Source of the DNA: Tabrizicola thermarum
GTDB lineage: Bacteria; Pseudomonadota; Alphaproteobacteria; Rhodobacterales; Rhodobacteraceae
Length of the DNA: 64,000 nucleotides
Direction of reading: 5' to 3'
NCBI RefSeq assembly: GCF_003574395.1
Contig: NZ_QMJY01000078.1
Location: 51,075 to 115,074, forward strand
A program made the position numbers and the translations under genes. Below are positions 43,703 to 51,834 of this stretch, in pieces; within the stretch, counting starts at the first letter, position 1; the number at the start of each line of letters is the position of its first letter. The notes under the pieces were generated by a model. The model saw only the letters and a program-made list of their open reading frames with translations. It did no database searches and was not told the DNA's origin.

Positions 43703-45466
43703 TCAGGCAGGCAGGACGAAGAACCAGTTGGCCCAGAGAACGACCACGGCCCCGGCCGCAAGCGCCAGATAGGGCAGCATCCCGGCCTTCCTTTCGCCCA
43801 TCTCGCCATAGGGCAGGCCCAGGTCCTCATAGGCCTCTTTCGGGAACTTGCCCCCGTCCACCAGATAGTGGCGATACCAGAACACCGGGAAGATGAAGGC
43901 CGCGAAGATCAGGCCGGACCACAGCGCGTTCTCGTAGCCCCAGACCTTTGCACCGGCGCCGAGGAACAGCGCATTGACGAAGGCAAGCACCGTGTTCAGC
44001 CCGATCAGCCAGGTCGGCGCCTTCCAGGGCCGCTCCATATGCGCGTTGTCGATCCGGTGGATCCAGCCGGCGTTCAGGTTCAGGAAATTGAACAGGATGT
44101 AGCCGACGTTCGAGATCGCGAGAACGTAGAAATACCCGCCCGTGTCCGAGGCCAGCGCCAGCAGGAACACGTTGAAGGCGACGTCCGTCCACATCGCCCG
44201 GCGCGGCACGCCATGGTCGTTCAGCTTGGACAGATAGCCCGGCAGCCAGCCGTCGCGGCTGCCCTGATACAGCGTCCGCGACGAGCCGGCCATCGCGGTC
44301 ATGATCGCCAGGAACAGAGCGAGGATCATCAGGATCACGAAGATCTGGGTGATGACCGGCCCACCGCCGATCATGTTGCCCAAGGCCTCGCCGATCCCGG
44401 TGCCGTCCACGATCCCGGCGGCCAGCATCCCCTCTTGCCCCAGAACCCCCTGGAACGAGAAGGGGATCAGGAAGAAGAACACCATGCACAACAGGCCCGA
44501 GTAGAAGATCGCCCGGAAGGTGTCGCGCTTGGGGTCCTTCAGCTCGCGCGTGTAGCAGACCGCCGTCTCGAAGCCGTAGGTGGACCAGGCCGCGATGTAA
44601 AGGCCGCCCAGGACCAGCGTCCAGCCGCCCAGGTTCCATTCCCCGTCCACGCCGGAATAGGCCGCCGTGGGGGGGACGATGTTGGTGACGTTCATCCAGT
44701 CGATCGCCCCGGTCAGCAGCGGCACCAGGCCAACGAGCAAGAGCGGCGTCAGCACGATGATCGCCAGCCATTTCTGCGCGCTGGCCGTGTTGGCGATGCC
44801 GCGCTCCTGGATCGCCAGGATCATCAGCATCAGGATCACGCCGATGATGAAGGTCGAGTTGAAATGCAGCGTGCCGAGGCCCGGGATGGAGATCTGGAAC
44901 GCCTCGTAGACCCGGAACCAGGGCGTCAGCGCACTGACCGCATCGGCCGAGGCCACGGCCTGGATCGCCGCCTCTGCCGTCACCCCGGCATTGTCGGCCA
45001 TGTACTGCACGACCGAGGGCGTTTCGGCGCTATAGTTCGCCAGGTTCGCCGTCACCCAGTCCAGCACCGGCTGGCTGTCGGCCAGCGGGATCGGGAACAG
45101 GGCATTCAGGATGTATCCCGCCGCGATGGCGCCGCCGAGCGACAGGACCGGCGACCAGGCGAACCAGTTGCACCAGACCGACAGGGGCGCGATCAGCTTG
45201 CCATAGCGCAGCCAGGCCGTCGCGCCATAGACGCTGGTCCCGCCCGACTTGTTGCCGAACATCCCCGCCATCTCGGCATAGGTGAAACTTTGCAGGAACC
45301 CCATCACCATCGAGACGATCCAGACCACGAAGGCGACCTTGCCCGTCGTCCCCGCGATCCCGCCGATAGAGAACAGCACCAGCGGCGGAACCCCCGCCGC
45401 AACCCAGAAGGCGCCCTTCCACGTCAGCGCCCGGACCATCTGGCCCGATCCAGTTTCAGTCGTCAT
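43703..45466 (-). CDS. APC-superfamily amino acid/amine permease
   Basis: A 587-residue polytopic protein with at least 12 membrane segments (FWVAAGVPPLVLFSIGGIAG in segment 1, LGGLYIAAWSTYGFETAVCY in segment 6, FVALFLGAGAKVWGY-like region near the end). It is of the APC fold, close to amino acid and choline-type permeases. Its position between tmm and dmmDABC suggests uptake of TMA, TMAO, dimethylamine or methylamine. ATG 45466 follows AGGAGAGAGGG. It ends in a clear rho-independent terminator. Confidence 0.82.
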   Translation of the reverse strand: MTTETGSGQMVRALTWKGAFWVAAGVPPLVLFSIGGIAGTTGKVAFVVWIVSMVMGFLQSFTYAEMAGMFGNKSGGTSVYGATAWLRYGKLIAPLSVWCNWFAWSPVLSLGGAIAAGYILNALFPIPLADSQPVLDWVTANLANYSAETPSVVQYMADNAGVTAEAAIQAVASADAVSALTPWFRVYEAFQISIPGLGTLHFNSTFIIGVILMLMILAIQERGIANTASAQKWLAIIVLTPLLLVGLVPLLTGAIDWMNVTNIVPPTAAYSGVDGEWNLGGWTLVLGGLYIAAWSTYGFETAVCYTRELKDPKRDTFRAIFYSGLLCMVFFFLIPFSFQGVLGQEGMLAAGIVDGTGIGEALGNMIGGGPVITQIFVILMILALFLAIMTAMAGSSRTLYQGSRDGWLPGYLSKLNDHGVPRRAMWTDVAFNVFLLALASDTGGYFYVLAISNVGYILFNFLNLNAGWIHRIDNAHMERPWKAPTWLIGLNTVLAFVNALFLGAGAKVWGYENALWSGLIFAAFIFPVFWYRHYLVDGGKFPKEAYEDLGLPYGEMGERKAGMLPYLALAAGAVVVLWANWFFVLPA

Positions 45467-45783
45467 TCCCTCTCTCCTGTTGGACAGTGCTTGCGTCGCC
45501 TGGGCAGGTCTTGCCGCCTTCCCTTCCTTCCGCCGCACCCTGATTATTGGTCTGACGTCCCGCCGGACGTCGGTCTCGGTCGTCTCCCTTCCTCATTCCC
45601 GCGCCACGGCAACGCCAAGCGCCCGCAGCCCGATTGCGCAAACAAAACCACGGCCAATCGCCCGTGGCGAGAAAAATTTCATCGAAGCGAAAGTATTTTT
45701 CCCTTGAATTGCGCCCAGAACTGCGCTGCCCGCTAAACAGGCAAGGCACGGCCCCGGGGCCTGGGGCCGTGCCATAGCTCGCG
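45467..45783. other. control region between permease and tmm
   Basis: A 317-base stretch without a gene. It holds the permease promoter region, a perfect inverted repeat GACGTCC-CGCC-GGACGTC at 45554-45571 (88 bases before the permease ATG), an AT-rich patch with TTTC ... GAAA at about 45676-45691 and the tmm terminator hairpin at 45745-45773. Confidence 0.5.
45745..45773 (-). terminator. hairpin after tmm
   Basis: GGCACGGCCCC (45745-45755) and GGGGCCGTGCC (45763-45773) form a perfect 11-bp stem with a 7-base loop, 10 bases beyond the tmm stop. The T-run behind it on the minus strand is weak, so termination is probable rather than certain. Confidence 0.65.
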
Positions 45784-47127
45784 TCAGTTGCGCAGATAGC
45801 TTTCCATCGAATCCTCCAGCGCGTCCTTCCAGGGCGTGTGGTGGACGGGCGCCATCGTGCCGGTGATGACCGATCTGTAGGCGTTGTCGCGGAAGGCCAT
45901 GATGTCCTGCGCCTTGTGCTCCTTCCACTCGAAGAAGGCCTCGCAGGCGCCGTCCACGTCGAAGGAGGGATAGTCCGTCTCGGCGATCAGCTCCTTCACA
46001 TAGTCGCCCTGATAGTGGATCGCGTCGTGGGCATCCTTGCAGGCATCCTCGGCCGCGACCCGGTCCTCGACATCCTTCAGCAGCACCGCCTTGTCCTCGG
46101 GGATCCGGATCTTGCCCATGATCGCATCACGGACCCACCAGGCCTGGGCGTCGAACATGTTGAAGGTGAACCACTGGTCCTGCATCCCGATGTAGAACAG
46201 CTTCGGGTTGTGGACCCAGACCACTCCCTTGTACAGGTCCGCCGTCGCCAGCCGGTTCGCCGTCTTCAGCCGCAGGTCATCGGGCAGGAACGGGAAGTGG
46301 TGCTTGTAGCCGGTGCACAGGATGATCGCATCCACCTTCTTCGAGCTGCCGTCCGCGAAATAGGCGGTGGTCTCGTCCACCCGCTCCAGCTTTGGCACTT
46401 CCTTGAAGTTCTCCGGCCAGTTGTAGCCCATCGGCGCGTGGCGATAAGCCACCGTCACCGACTTGGCACCGTATTTCCAGCACTGGCTGCCGATGTCCTC
46501 GGCCGAATAGCTGGAGCCCAGAAGCAAGATGTCCTTGCCGGCGAATTCGCGCGCGTCGCGGAAGTCGTGGGCATGCAGGACGCGACCGTTGAACTTGTCG
46601 AAACCGGGGTATTCCGGGACGTTCGGCACCGAGAAATGGCCCGAGGCGACAACGACATTGTCGAACTCCTCGGAATACATCCGGTCGTTCTTCAGGTCAT
46701 GCGCGGTGACGGTGAAATTGCCCTTGTCCGCATTGTAGTTGACCATGCGCACGGTGGTCGAGAAGCGGATCCAGTCGCGCACGCCCGCCTTCTTCACCCG
46801 GCCCTCGATATAGTCGAACAGCACGGCGCGCGGCGGGTAGCTGGCGATCTGCTTGCCGAAATGCTCCTCGAAGGAATAGTCGGCGAATTCCAGCCCCTCT
46901 TTCGGTCCGTTCGACCACAGATAGCGATACATGCTGCAATGCACCGGCTCGCCGTGCTCATCCAGGCCCGTGCGCCAGGTGTAATTCCACAGGCCGCCCC
47001 AGTTCGACTGCTTCTCGAAACAGACGACCTCGGGGATGTCCTCGCCCTTAGCTTTCGCCGACTGGAACGCGCGCAACTGCGCAAGGCCGGACGGCCCCGC
47101 TCCGATGACGGCAACTCTTTTCTTCAT
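45784..47127 (-). CDS. tmm: Trimethylamine monooxygenase
   Basis: A 447-residue flavin-containing monooxygenase: FAD site [15 protein letters not shown], the FMO fingerprint [11 protein letters not shown] (FxGxxxHxxxF), NADPH site [13 protein letters not shown] and the C-terminal [20 protein letters not shown] block typical of Tmm. It oxidises TMA to TMAO with O2 and NADPH. ATG 47127 (GGAGG seven bases upstream) is used; a TTG two codons earlier is unlikely. The neighbouring tdm, dmm and gmaS genes confirm the role. Such enzymes may also oxidise dimethyl sulfide. Confidence 0.95.
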   Translation of the reverse strand: MKKRVAVIGAGPSGLAQLRAFQSAKAKGEDIPEVVCFEKQSNWGGLWNYTWRTGLDEHGEPVHCSMYRYLWSNGPKEGLEFADYSFEEHFGKQIASYPPRAVLFDYIEGRVKKAGVRDWIRFSTTVRMVNYNADKGNFTVTAHDLKNDRMYSEEFDNVVVASGHFSVPNVPEYPGFDKFNGRVLHAHDFRDAREFAGKDILLLGSSYSAEDIGSQCWKYGAKSVTVAYRHAPMGYNWPENFKEVPKLERVDETTAYFADGSSKKVDAIILCTGYKHHFPFLPDDLRLKTANRLATADLYKGVVWVHNPKLFYIGMQDQWFTFNMFDAQAWWVRDAIMGKIRIPEDKAVLLKDVEDRVAAEDACKDAHDAIHYQGDYVKELIAETDYPSFDVDGACEAFFEWKEHKAQDIMAFRDNAYRSVITGTMAPVHHTPWKDALEDSMESYLRN

Positions 47128-47182
47128 GGTCAACCTCCGCGTGCTGGATTCGTGGCGGCCACAGGGGCGCCGGTTTTTGGCA

Positions 47183-47212
47183 AGCCTAGGGGCAATGTTG
47201 CGCCTGTGTCAA
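47183..47212 (-). promoter_or_regulatory. tmm promoter
   Basis: On the minus strand a perfect -35 TTGACA (47207-47212), an 18-base spacer and a -10 TAGGCT (47183-47188) give a transcript start near 47176, about 49 bases before the tmm ATG. The related site GTTTACCGG-CAGGAAGAAG lies directly upstream of the -35. Confidence 0.55.
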
Positions 47213-47213
47213 A

Positions 47214-47234
47214 TCTTCTTCCTGCCGGTAAACA
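47214..47234 (-). promoter_or_regulatory. TTTTC/GAAAA-type site upstream of tmm
   Basis: Minus-strand TGTTTACCGGCAGG-AAGAAGA matches the dmmD and mgsA sites (TGTTT...GGCA...AGAA). Its centre is about 48 bases upstream of the predicted tmm start, one helical turn nearer than at dmmD and mgsA. Confidence 0.45.
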
Positions 47235-47241
47235 AGACTGG

Positions 47242-47264
47242 CCCCGGCACGCGAGGCGCCGGGG
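47242..47264 (-). terminator. hairpin after the universal stress gene
   Basis: CCCCGGC (47242-47248) pairs with GCCGGGG (47258-47264), 44 bases beyond the stop of the UspA gene on the minus strand. Only a short T-rich stretch follows, so it is a moderate terminator candidate. Confidence 0.5.
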
Positions 47265-47307
47265 TCGGGACTTGCAACCCTTGCACGAAGTTTATGCAGA
47301 TGCGGTG

Positions 47308-47721
47308 TCAGCGGGCAATGGTCACGGTGCAATGCGCGCGTGTGGCCACTTCGCTTGCCACCGACCCCAGCACCAGCCGCTGCAAACCGCGCTTGTCGCC
47401 GGTGCCCATGACGATGTGGTCATAGCCGTTCTGCTCGGCATAGGCGATGATCGCCGGGGCGGCCTCGCGGGCGACGACTTCCAGCGTGCCCACATCCGTC
47501 GCACCCTCGGCTTTCGCCAGGGCCTCGGCATCGGCCAGCAGTTTCTGAACCTCCTCCGGCCTCCAGTGGCTGATCGTCGGGCCGCGCACGCCGCCATGGG
47601 CGATGTTGACCGCGCAGATCGTCAGATGGGCGCCGCTCGCCTTGGCGAATTCCGCCGCAAGCAGGACGCCCGTTGTCGCGTGATCGGACCCGTCGGTCGG
47701 GCAGAGAATCTTGCTGGTCAT
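47308..47721 (-). CDS. universal stress protein (UspA family)
   Basis: A 137-residue single-domain Usp: starts SKILCPTDGSDHATTGVLLA and ends in the ATP-binding G-2x-G-9x-G(S) pattern MGTGDKRGLQRLVLGSVASEV. Such proteins help cells survive stress and low oxygen. An FNR-type box TTGAC-CTGG-GTCAA lies 60 bases before its start, which suggests control by oxygen level. It sits inside the methylated-amine cluster, between tmm and gmaS. Confidence 0.88.
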   Translation of the reverse strand: MTSKILCPTDGSDHATTGVLLAAEFAKASGAHLTICAVNIAHGGVRGPTISHWRPEEVQKLLADAEALAKAEGATDVGTLEVVAREAAPAIIAYAEQNGYDHIVMGTGDKRGLQRLVLGSVASEVATRAHCTVTIAR

Positions 47722-47780
47722 CGGTCTTCCCCTTGTGATTGTCCTCGGGTTTCATCAATCATCAAAGCGTCGCCTCAGCC

Positions 47781-47794
47781 TTGACCTGGGTCAA
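47781..47794. promoter_or_regulatory. FNR/FnrL-type box between usp and cupin genes
   Basis: TTGAC-CTGG-GTCAA is a perfect inverted repeat close to the FNR/CRP consensus TTGAT-N4-ATCAA; FnrL sites of Rhodobacter are often TTGAY-N4-RTCAA. It is placed 60 bases from the usp start (minus) and 37 bases from the cupin start (plus), so it could serve both. Confidence 0.7.
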
Positions 47795-47830
47795 GAAATT
47801 TCACCTTCAGGCAAAAGAACGGAGCCCGCG

Positions 47831-48193
47831 ATGCAGCCCATCGACCCGAAGGACCGCCGGATCGCCAACATCCATCAGGCCAGCTTCACGCCGTTCGTCT
47901 ACCCCGACGGCGTGGCGCTGGGGGATGCGGTGCTGCAACTGGACGACGACCGCCCGCTTGGAACCGGCTTCCATGTTTACCGGATGCCCCCCGGCATGAC
48001 GACGCGCGGGCATCGCCACAACGGGCACGAACAGTTCCTGATCCTGGAAGGCGAACTGATCGAAAGCGACGGCACCGTGCTGCGCGCAGGCGACATGGTG
48101 TTCTACCGCGACGGGACGGAACACAATTCCCACACTCCGACCGGCTGCCTGCTGGCCGTCCACATCGCCGCGCCAGAGACGCCGCTGGAATGA
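47831..48193 (+). CDS. cupin-domain protein
   Basis: A 120-residue single-cupin protein. The two cupin motifs are visible: GHRHNGHEQFLILEGEL (G-x5-HxH-x3-4-E type) and AGDMVFYRDGTEHNSHTP. Three or four His/Glu ligands for a metal are present. The role in this cluster is unknown; small cupins can bind or break down small metabolites. ATG 47831 follows GGAG. It is divergent from the Usp gene and reads towards gmaS. Confidence 0.75.
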   Translation: MQPIDPKDRRIANIHQASFTPFVYPDGVALGDAVLQLDDDRPLGTGFHVYRMPPGMTTRGHRHNGHEQFLILEGELIESDGTVLRAGDMVFYRDGTEHNSHTPTGCLLAVHIAAPETPLE

Positions 48194-48286
48194 CCGGGGC
48201 CTTCTCGTGCGCCTTCGGCGTCTCGCCGGTGGGCCCGCGAAGAGGGACGAAGTCGCCGACGAGCCCCACCGTTGCGCAGAAGAAAA
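48194..48286. other. hairpin-rich region after the cupin gene
   Basis: After the cupin stop the bases GGGGCCTTCTCG ... CGACGAGCCCC pair imperfectly (about 48197-48266), another member of the CTTC/GAAG hairpin type located right after a stop. No gene is seen. Confidence 0.35.
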
Positions 48287-48306
48287 GCCCCGGATCGCTC
48301 CGGGGC
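48287..48306 (-). terminator. rho-independent terminator of mgsABC-gmaS
   Basis: GCCCCGGA-TCGC-TCCGGGGC is a perfect 8-bp stem and 4-base loop; on the minus strand TTTTCTTCT follows it at once. It lies about 140 bases beyond the gmaS stop; copy B of the 72-bp element lies in between. Confidence 0.75.
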
Positions 48307-48370
48307 AAGTCGGGGGCTCAGGTCAGGCAAGCCATCCCTGGGCGGGGGGCGAAGCCGCGCCGCCAGGGTC

Positions 48371-48442
48371 TTAACCGTTGGTAAATGCCCACAGGCAACC
48401 CATTGATTTCGCTGGTCTCGAAAACCGCGCCACGCGCGGCGC
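48371..48442 (+). repeat. 72-bp intergenic element, copy B (after gmaS)
   Basis: Blocks TTAACC (48371), TAAATG (48382), AACC-NN-TTGA (48397-48406) and GCGCCACGCGCGGCGC (48427-48442), at the same distances as copies A and C. Its GC-rich end lies 4 bases past the gmaS stop, so it forms part of the gmaS 3' untranslated region. Confidence 0.85.
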
Positions 48443-48446
48443 GCCC

Positions 48447-49754
48447 TCAGATATCCAGCGTCGTCTGGGTCTCCCAGGCCGAGAAATGCGAACAGTAGTC
48501 GTTCCATTCCTTGTGCTTCAGCTTGAGGTAGGCCGCGCTGAACTCTTCCCCCATCATCGCCTTCAGGGTGCGGTCCTTGTCATACTCCCGCAGCGCGTCC
48601 AGCAGGTTCAGCGGCAGCTTCGGCGCCCCCTTCACCTTCCAGCCCTCGGCATACATGTCGATGTCGTGCCGCTTGCCCGGGTCCGCCTTGGTCCGCATCC
48701 CGTCCAGCCCGGCCGCCAGGATGACCGCCTGCATCAGGTAGGGGTTCGCCGCTCCATCCGGTAGCCGCAGCTCGAACCGCCCCGGCCCCGGCACGCGGAC
48801 CATGTGGGTCCGGTTGTTGCCCGTCCAGGTCACCGTATTCGGCGCCCAGGTCGCGCCCGAGGTCGTCCGCGGCGCATTGATCCGCTTGTAGCTGTTCACC
48901 GTCGGGTTGGTGATCGCCGCCAGCGCCGAGGCGTGCTTCATGATCCCGCCCAGGAAGTGCCGCCCCTGATCCGACAGGCCCAGCTCCTTCTTCGGGTCGG
49001 CGAAGGCGTTCTTCCTGCCGTCCAGCGACCAGACCGAGATATGCGCGTGGCAGCCCGAGCCGGTCAGCCCCTTGAACGGCTTCGGCATGAAGGTGGCGCG
49101 GAAGCCGTGCTTTTCGGCCACCGACTTGACCATGAACTTGAAGAACGAATGCTTGTCCGCCGTGGCCAGCACGTCATCGTATTTCCAGTTCATCTCGAAC
49201 TGGCCGATCGCATCCTCGTGGTCGTTCTGGTAGGGTTCCCAGCCCATTTCCAGCATGTAGTCGCAGATTTCCGAGATCACGTCATACCGCCGCATCACCG
49301 CCTGCTGGTCGTAGCAGGGCTTCTCGGCGGTGTCGTAGACGTCCGAGATGCCGGTGCCATCGGCGTTCAGGATGAAGAACTCGGGCTCGACCCCGGTCTT
49401 GACGCGCAGACCCTCCTTCGCGGCCTCGCCGACCAGCTTTTCCAGCACGTTGCGCGGGGCCTGATCGACGAGCTTCTCCTCCATCGTCGCGCGGGCGGCG
49501 ACCCAGGCGACCTCTTTCTTCCATGGCAGCTGGATCACGCTGTCGGGGTCCGGCACCGCCATCAGGTCGGGATGCGCGGGCGTCAGGTCCAGCCAGGTCG
49601 CAAAGCCCGCGAAGCCCGCCCCTTCCGCCGCCATGTCATTGATCGCCTGCGTCGGCACCAGTTTCGCACGCTGCCCACCGAACAGGTCGGTGTAGGAGAT
49701 CATGAAATACTTGACGCCCTTTTCCCTGGCCCATTTGGCAAGGTCTTTCGCCAT
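48447..49754 (-). CDS. gmaS: gamma-glutamylmethylamide synthetase (GlnT/GMAS type)
   Basis: A 435-residue glutamine-synthetase fold protein: VEPEFFILNADGTGISD, EDAIGQFEMNWKYDD, GSGCHAHISVW, NSYKRINAPRT and RFELRLPDGAANPYL are the ATP, ammonia and glutamate blocks of the GlnT group. In roseobacters and methylotrophs the enzyme couples methylamine and glutamate to gamma-glutamylmethylamide with ATP. Its operon with mgsABC and the nearby tmm/tdm/dmm genes favour GMAS over ordinary glutamine synthesis, though the two cannot be split by sequence alone. Confidence 0.88.
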   Translation of the reverse strand: MAKDLAKWAREKGVKYFMISYTDLFGGQRAKLVPTQAINDMAAEGAGFAGFATWLDLTPAHPDLMAVPDPDSVIQLPWKKEVAWVAARATMEEKLVDQAPRNVLEKLVGEAAKEGLRVKTGVEPEFFILNADGTGISDVYDTAEKPCYDQQAVMRRYDVISEICDYMLEMGWEPYQNDHEDAIGQFEMNWKYDDVLATADKHSFFKFMVKSVAEKHGFRATFMPKPFKGLTGSGCHAHISVWSLDGRKNAFADPKKELGLSDQGRHFLGGIMKHASALAAITNPTVNSYKRINAPRTTSGATWAPNTVTWTGNNRTHMVRVPGPGRFELRLPDGAANPYLMQAVILAAGLDGMRTKADPGKRHDIDMYAEGWKVKGAPKLPLNLLDALREYDKDRTLKAMMGEEFSAAYLKLKHKEWNDYCSHFSAWETQTTLDI

Positions 49755-49801
49755 CTTGTCGCTCCCTGGTCTTTTCTATCGTTGAAGTGGAAACGGCGGC
49801 C

Positions 49802-51130
49802 TTACCAGCCGCCGTTCCGTCCCGGTATCCAGTTGGTGCCCGCCAGCGGAACCCCCGCCATCGCCGCCGCCTCGATGGTCAGCGAGACCAGATCCTCGGG
49901 TTCCAGATTGTGCAGGTGGCTCTTGCCGCAGGCCCGCGCGATGGTCTGCGCCTCCAGCGTCATCACCTTGAGATAGTTCTTCAGCCTGCGCCCGCCGAGA
50001 ATGGGATCGAAGCGCGAGTAAAGCTCGGGGTCCTGCGTGGTGATCCCGGCCGGGTCGCGGCCTTCGTGCCAGTCGTCATAGGCGTCGGCCGTGGTGCCGA
50101 GCTTCTGGTATTCCTCTTCCCATTTCGGGTCGTTGTCGCCGAGCGCAATCAGCGCCGCCGTGCCGATGGCCACCGCATCCGCCCCCAGGGCAAGCGCCTT
50201 GGCCACATCCGCGCCCGACCGGATCCCGCCCGAGACGATCAGCTGCACCTTGCGGTGCATCCCAAGGTCCTGAAGCGCCTTCACCGCCTGCGGAATGCAG
50301 GCCAGGATCGGCATCCCGACATGTTCGATGAACACATCCTGCGTTGCCGCCGTGCCGCCCTGCATCCCGTCCACCACCACCACATCCGCGCCCGCCTTCA
50401 CCGCCAGCGCCGTGTCGTAATAGGGCCGCGCGCCGCCGACCTTCACATAGATCGGCTTTTCCCAGTCGGTGATCTCGCGCAGTTCGTGGATCTTGATCTC
50501 AAGGTCATCCGGCCCGGTCCAGTCCGGGTGACGGCAGGCCGAGCGCTGGTCGATCCCCTTGGGCAGGTTGCGCATCTGCGCCACGCGGTCGGAAATCTTC
50601 TGGCCCAGCAGCATGCCCCCGCCGCCGGGCTTCGCCCCCTGCCCCACGACCACCTCGATCGCGTCCGCCCGGCGCAGGTCGTCGGGGTTCATGCCATAGC
50701 GGCTGGGCAGATACTGATAGACCAGCGTCTTGGAATGGCCGCGTTCCTCCTCGGTCATGCCGCCGTCGCCGGTGGTGGTCGAGGTGCCGGCGGCGGTCGC
50801 GCCCCGGCCCAGGGCCTCTTTCGCCGGGCCAGACAGCGCGCCGAAGCTCATCCCGGCGATGGTGATCGGGATCTCCAGGTGGATCGGCTTCCTGGCAAAG
50901 CGGGTGCCGAGCCAGACATCGGTCGCGCATTTCTCGCGGTAGCCTTCCAGCGGGTAGCGGCTGATCGAGGCGCCGAGGAACAGGAGGTCGTCGAAATGCG
51001 GCAGGTGCCGTTTCGTGCCGCCGCCGCGGATATCGTAGATGCCGGTTGCCGCGGCGCGGCGGATTTCGGCGTTCACCGCAGGGGTGAAGGTGGCCGAATA
51101 GCGCGGCGGGGTGCGGGGAAAGTCGGTCAT
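49802..51130 (-). CDS. mgsC: N-methylglutamate synthase subunit C (FMN-binding glutamate synthase-like)
   Basis: A 442-residue TIM barrel of the glutamate synthase FMN domain: SFGALSGPAKEALGRGA, TSTTTGDGGM, PGGGGMLLGQKISDRVAQ, VVVDGMQGGTAATQDVF and a late IVSGGIRSGADVAKALALGAD block. It is the FMN-containing part of N-methylglutamate synthase (also named GlxD), which with MgsA and MgsB converts gamma-glutamylmethylamide to N-methylglutamate. It has ten bases between it and mgsB and 47 before gmaS. Confidence 0.87.
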   Translation of the reverse strand: MTDFPRTPPRYSATFTPAVNAEIRRAAATGIYDIRGGGTKRHLPHFDDLLFLGASISRYPLEGYREKCATDVWLGTRFARKPIHLEIPITIAGMSFGALSGPAKEALGRGATAAGTSTTTGDGGMTEEERGHSKTLVYQYLPSRYGMNPDDLRRADAIEVVVGQGAKPGGGGMLLGQKISDRVAQMRNLPKGIDQRSACRHPDWTGPDDLEIKIHELREITDWEKPIYVKVGGARPYYDTALAVKAGADVVVVDGMQGGTAATQDVFIEHVGMPILACIPQAVKALQDLGMHRKVQLIVSGGIRSGADVAKALALGADAVAIGTAALIALGDNDPKWEEEYQKLGTTADAYDDWHEGRDPAGITTQDPELYSRFDPILGGRRLKNYLKVMTLEAQTIARACGKSHLHNLEPEDLVSLTIEAAAMAGVPLAGTNWIPGRNGGW

Positions 51131-51140
51131 TCAGACTGCC

Positions 51141-51830
51141 TCAGTACGACGACGCATTGTCGATGTTGAAATTGTACAGTTTCCGGGCGCTGCCGTAGCG
51201 CCTGAACTCTTCTGGCCTGGCCTTGCCGTCCGCCTCGCCGCGCTTCAGCAGATCGGCGAGCAGCGCGATATGTTCCGGCCGCATCTCCTTCTCGATGCAG
51301 TCGGCACCCAGCGACTTGACCTTGCCGCGCACGAAGATCCGCGCCTCGTAGAGCGAGTCGCCCAGCGCCTCGCCCGCGTCGCCCAGCACCACAAGGTTCC
51401 CCGACTGCGCCATGAAGGCCGACATGTGGCCGATGTTGCCATGCACCACGATGTCGATGCCCTTCATCGAGATGCCGCAGCGGCTGGAGGCATTGCCCTT
51501 GATGACCAGAAGCCCGCCACGGCCCGTGGCTCCGGCATACTGGCTGGCGTCGCCGTCGATGATGACGGTGCCGCTCATCATGTTTTCGGCCACGCCGGGG
51601 CCCGCCGAGCCCTTGATGCGGATCGTCGCCTGCTTGTTCATCCCCGCGCAGTAATAGCCGGTGGAGCCGCGCACCGTGATGTCCACCGGCGCGTCCACCC
51701 CGGCGGCGATTGCGTGGGCGCCCCTGGGGTTGATGACCTCCCAGGCCGTCATGTTGGTCTGGCCCTTCAGGGCATGCAGCGAGGAATTGAGCGCGCGGAG
51801 GCCCTCGCGTTCAAGGTCGAAGGTCTGCAT
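51141..51830 (-). CDS. mgsB: N-methylglutamate synthase subunit B (GXGXG domain)
   Basis: A 229-residue beta-helix of the GltS alpha-subunit GXGXG type: repeated blocks such as ATIRIKGSAGPGVAENM, GTVIIDGDASQYAGATGRGG, LLVIKGNASSRCGISMKG and IVVHGNIGHMSAFMAQSG. It links the amidotransferase and FMN subunits. ATG 51830 is four bases after mgsA stop (51835). No enzymatic residue is expected in this subunit. Confidence 0.87.
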   Translation of the reverse strand: MQTFDLEREGLRALNSSLHALKGQTNMTAWEVINPRGAHAIAAGVDAPVDITVRGSTGYYCAGMNKQATIRIKGSAGPGVAENMMSGTVIIDGDASQYAGATGRGGLLVIKGNASSRCGISMKGIDIVVHGNIGHMSAFMAQSGNLVVLGDAGEALGDSLYEARIFVRGKVKSLGADCIEKEMRPEHIALLADLLKRGEADGKARPEEFRRYGSARKLYNFNIDNASSY

Positions 51831-51834
51831 TCTC

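Noticed and set aside
47711..47830. An N-terminal extension of the cupin gene
   Set aside because: The frame is open for 40 codons upstream, but it crosses the FNR-type box and lacks a ribosome binding site; the ATG at 47831 has GGAG in front and starts the cupin fold at normal length.
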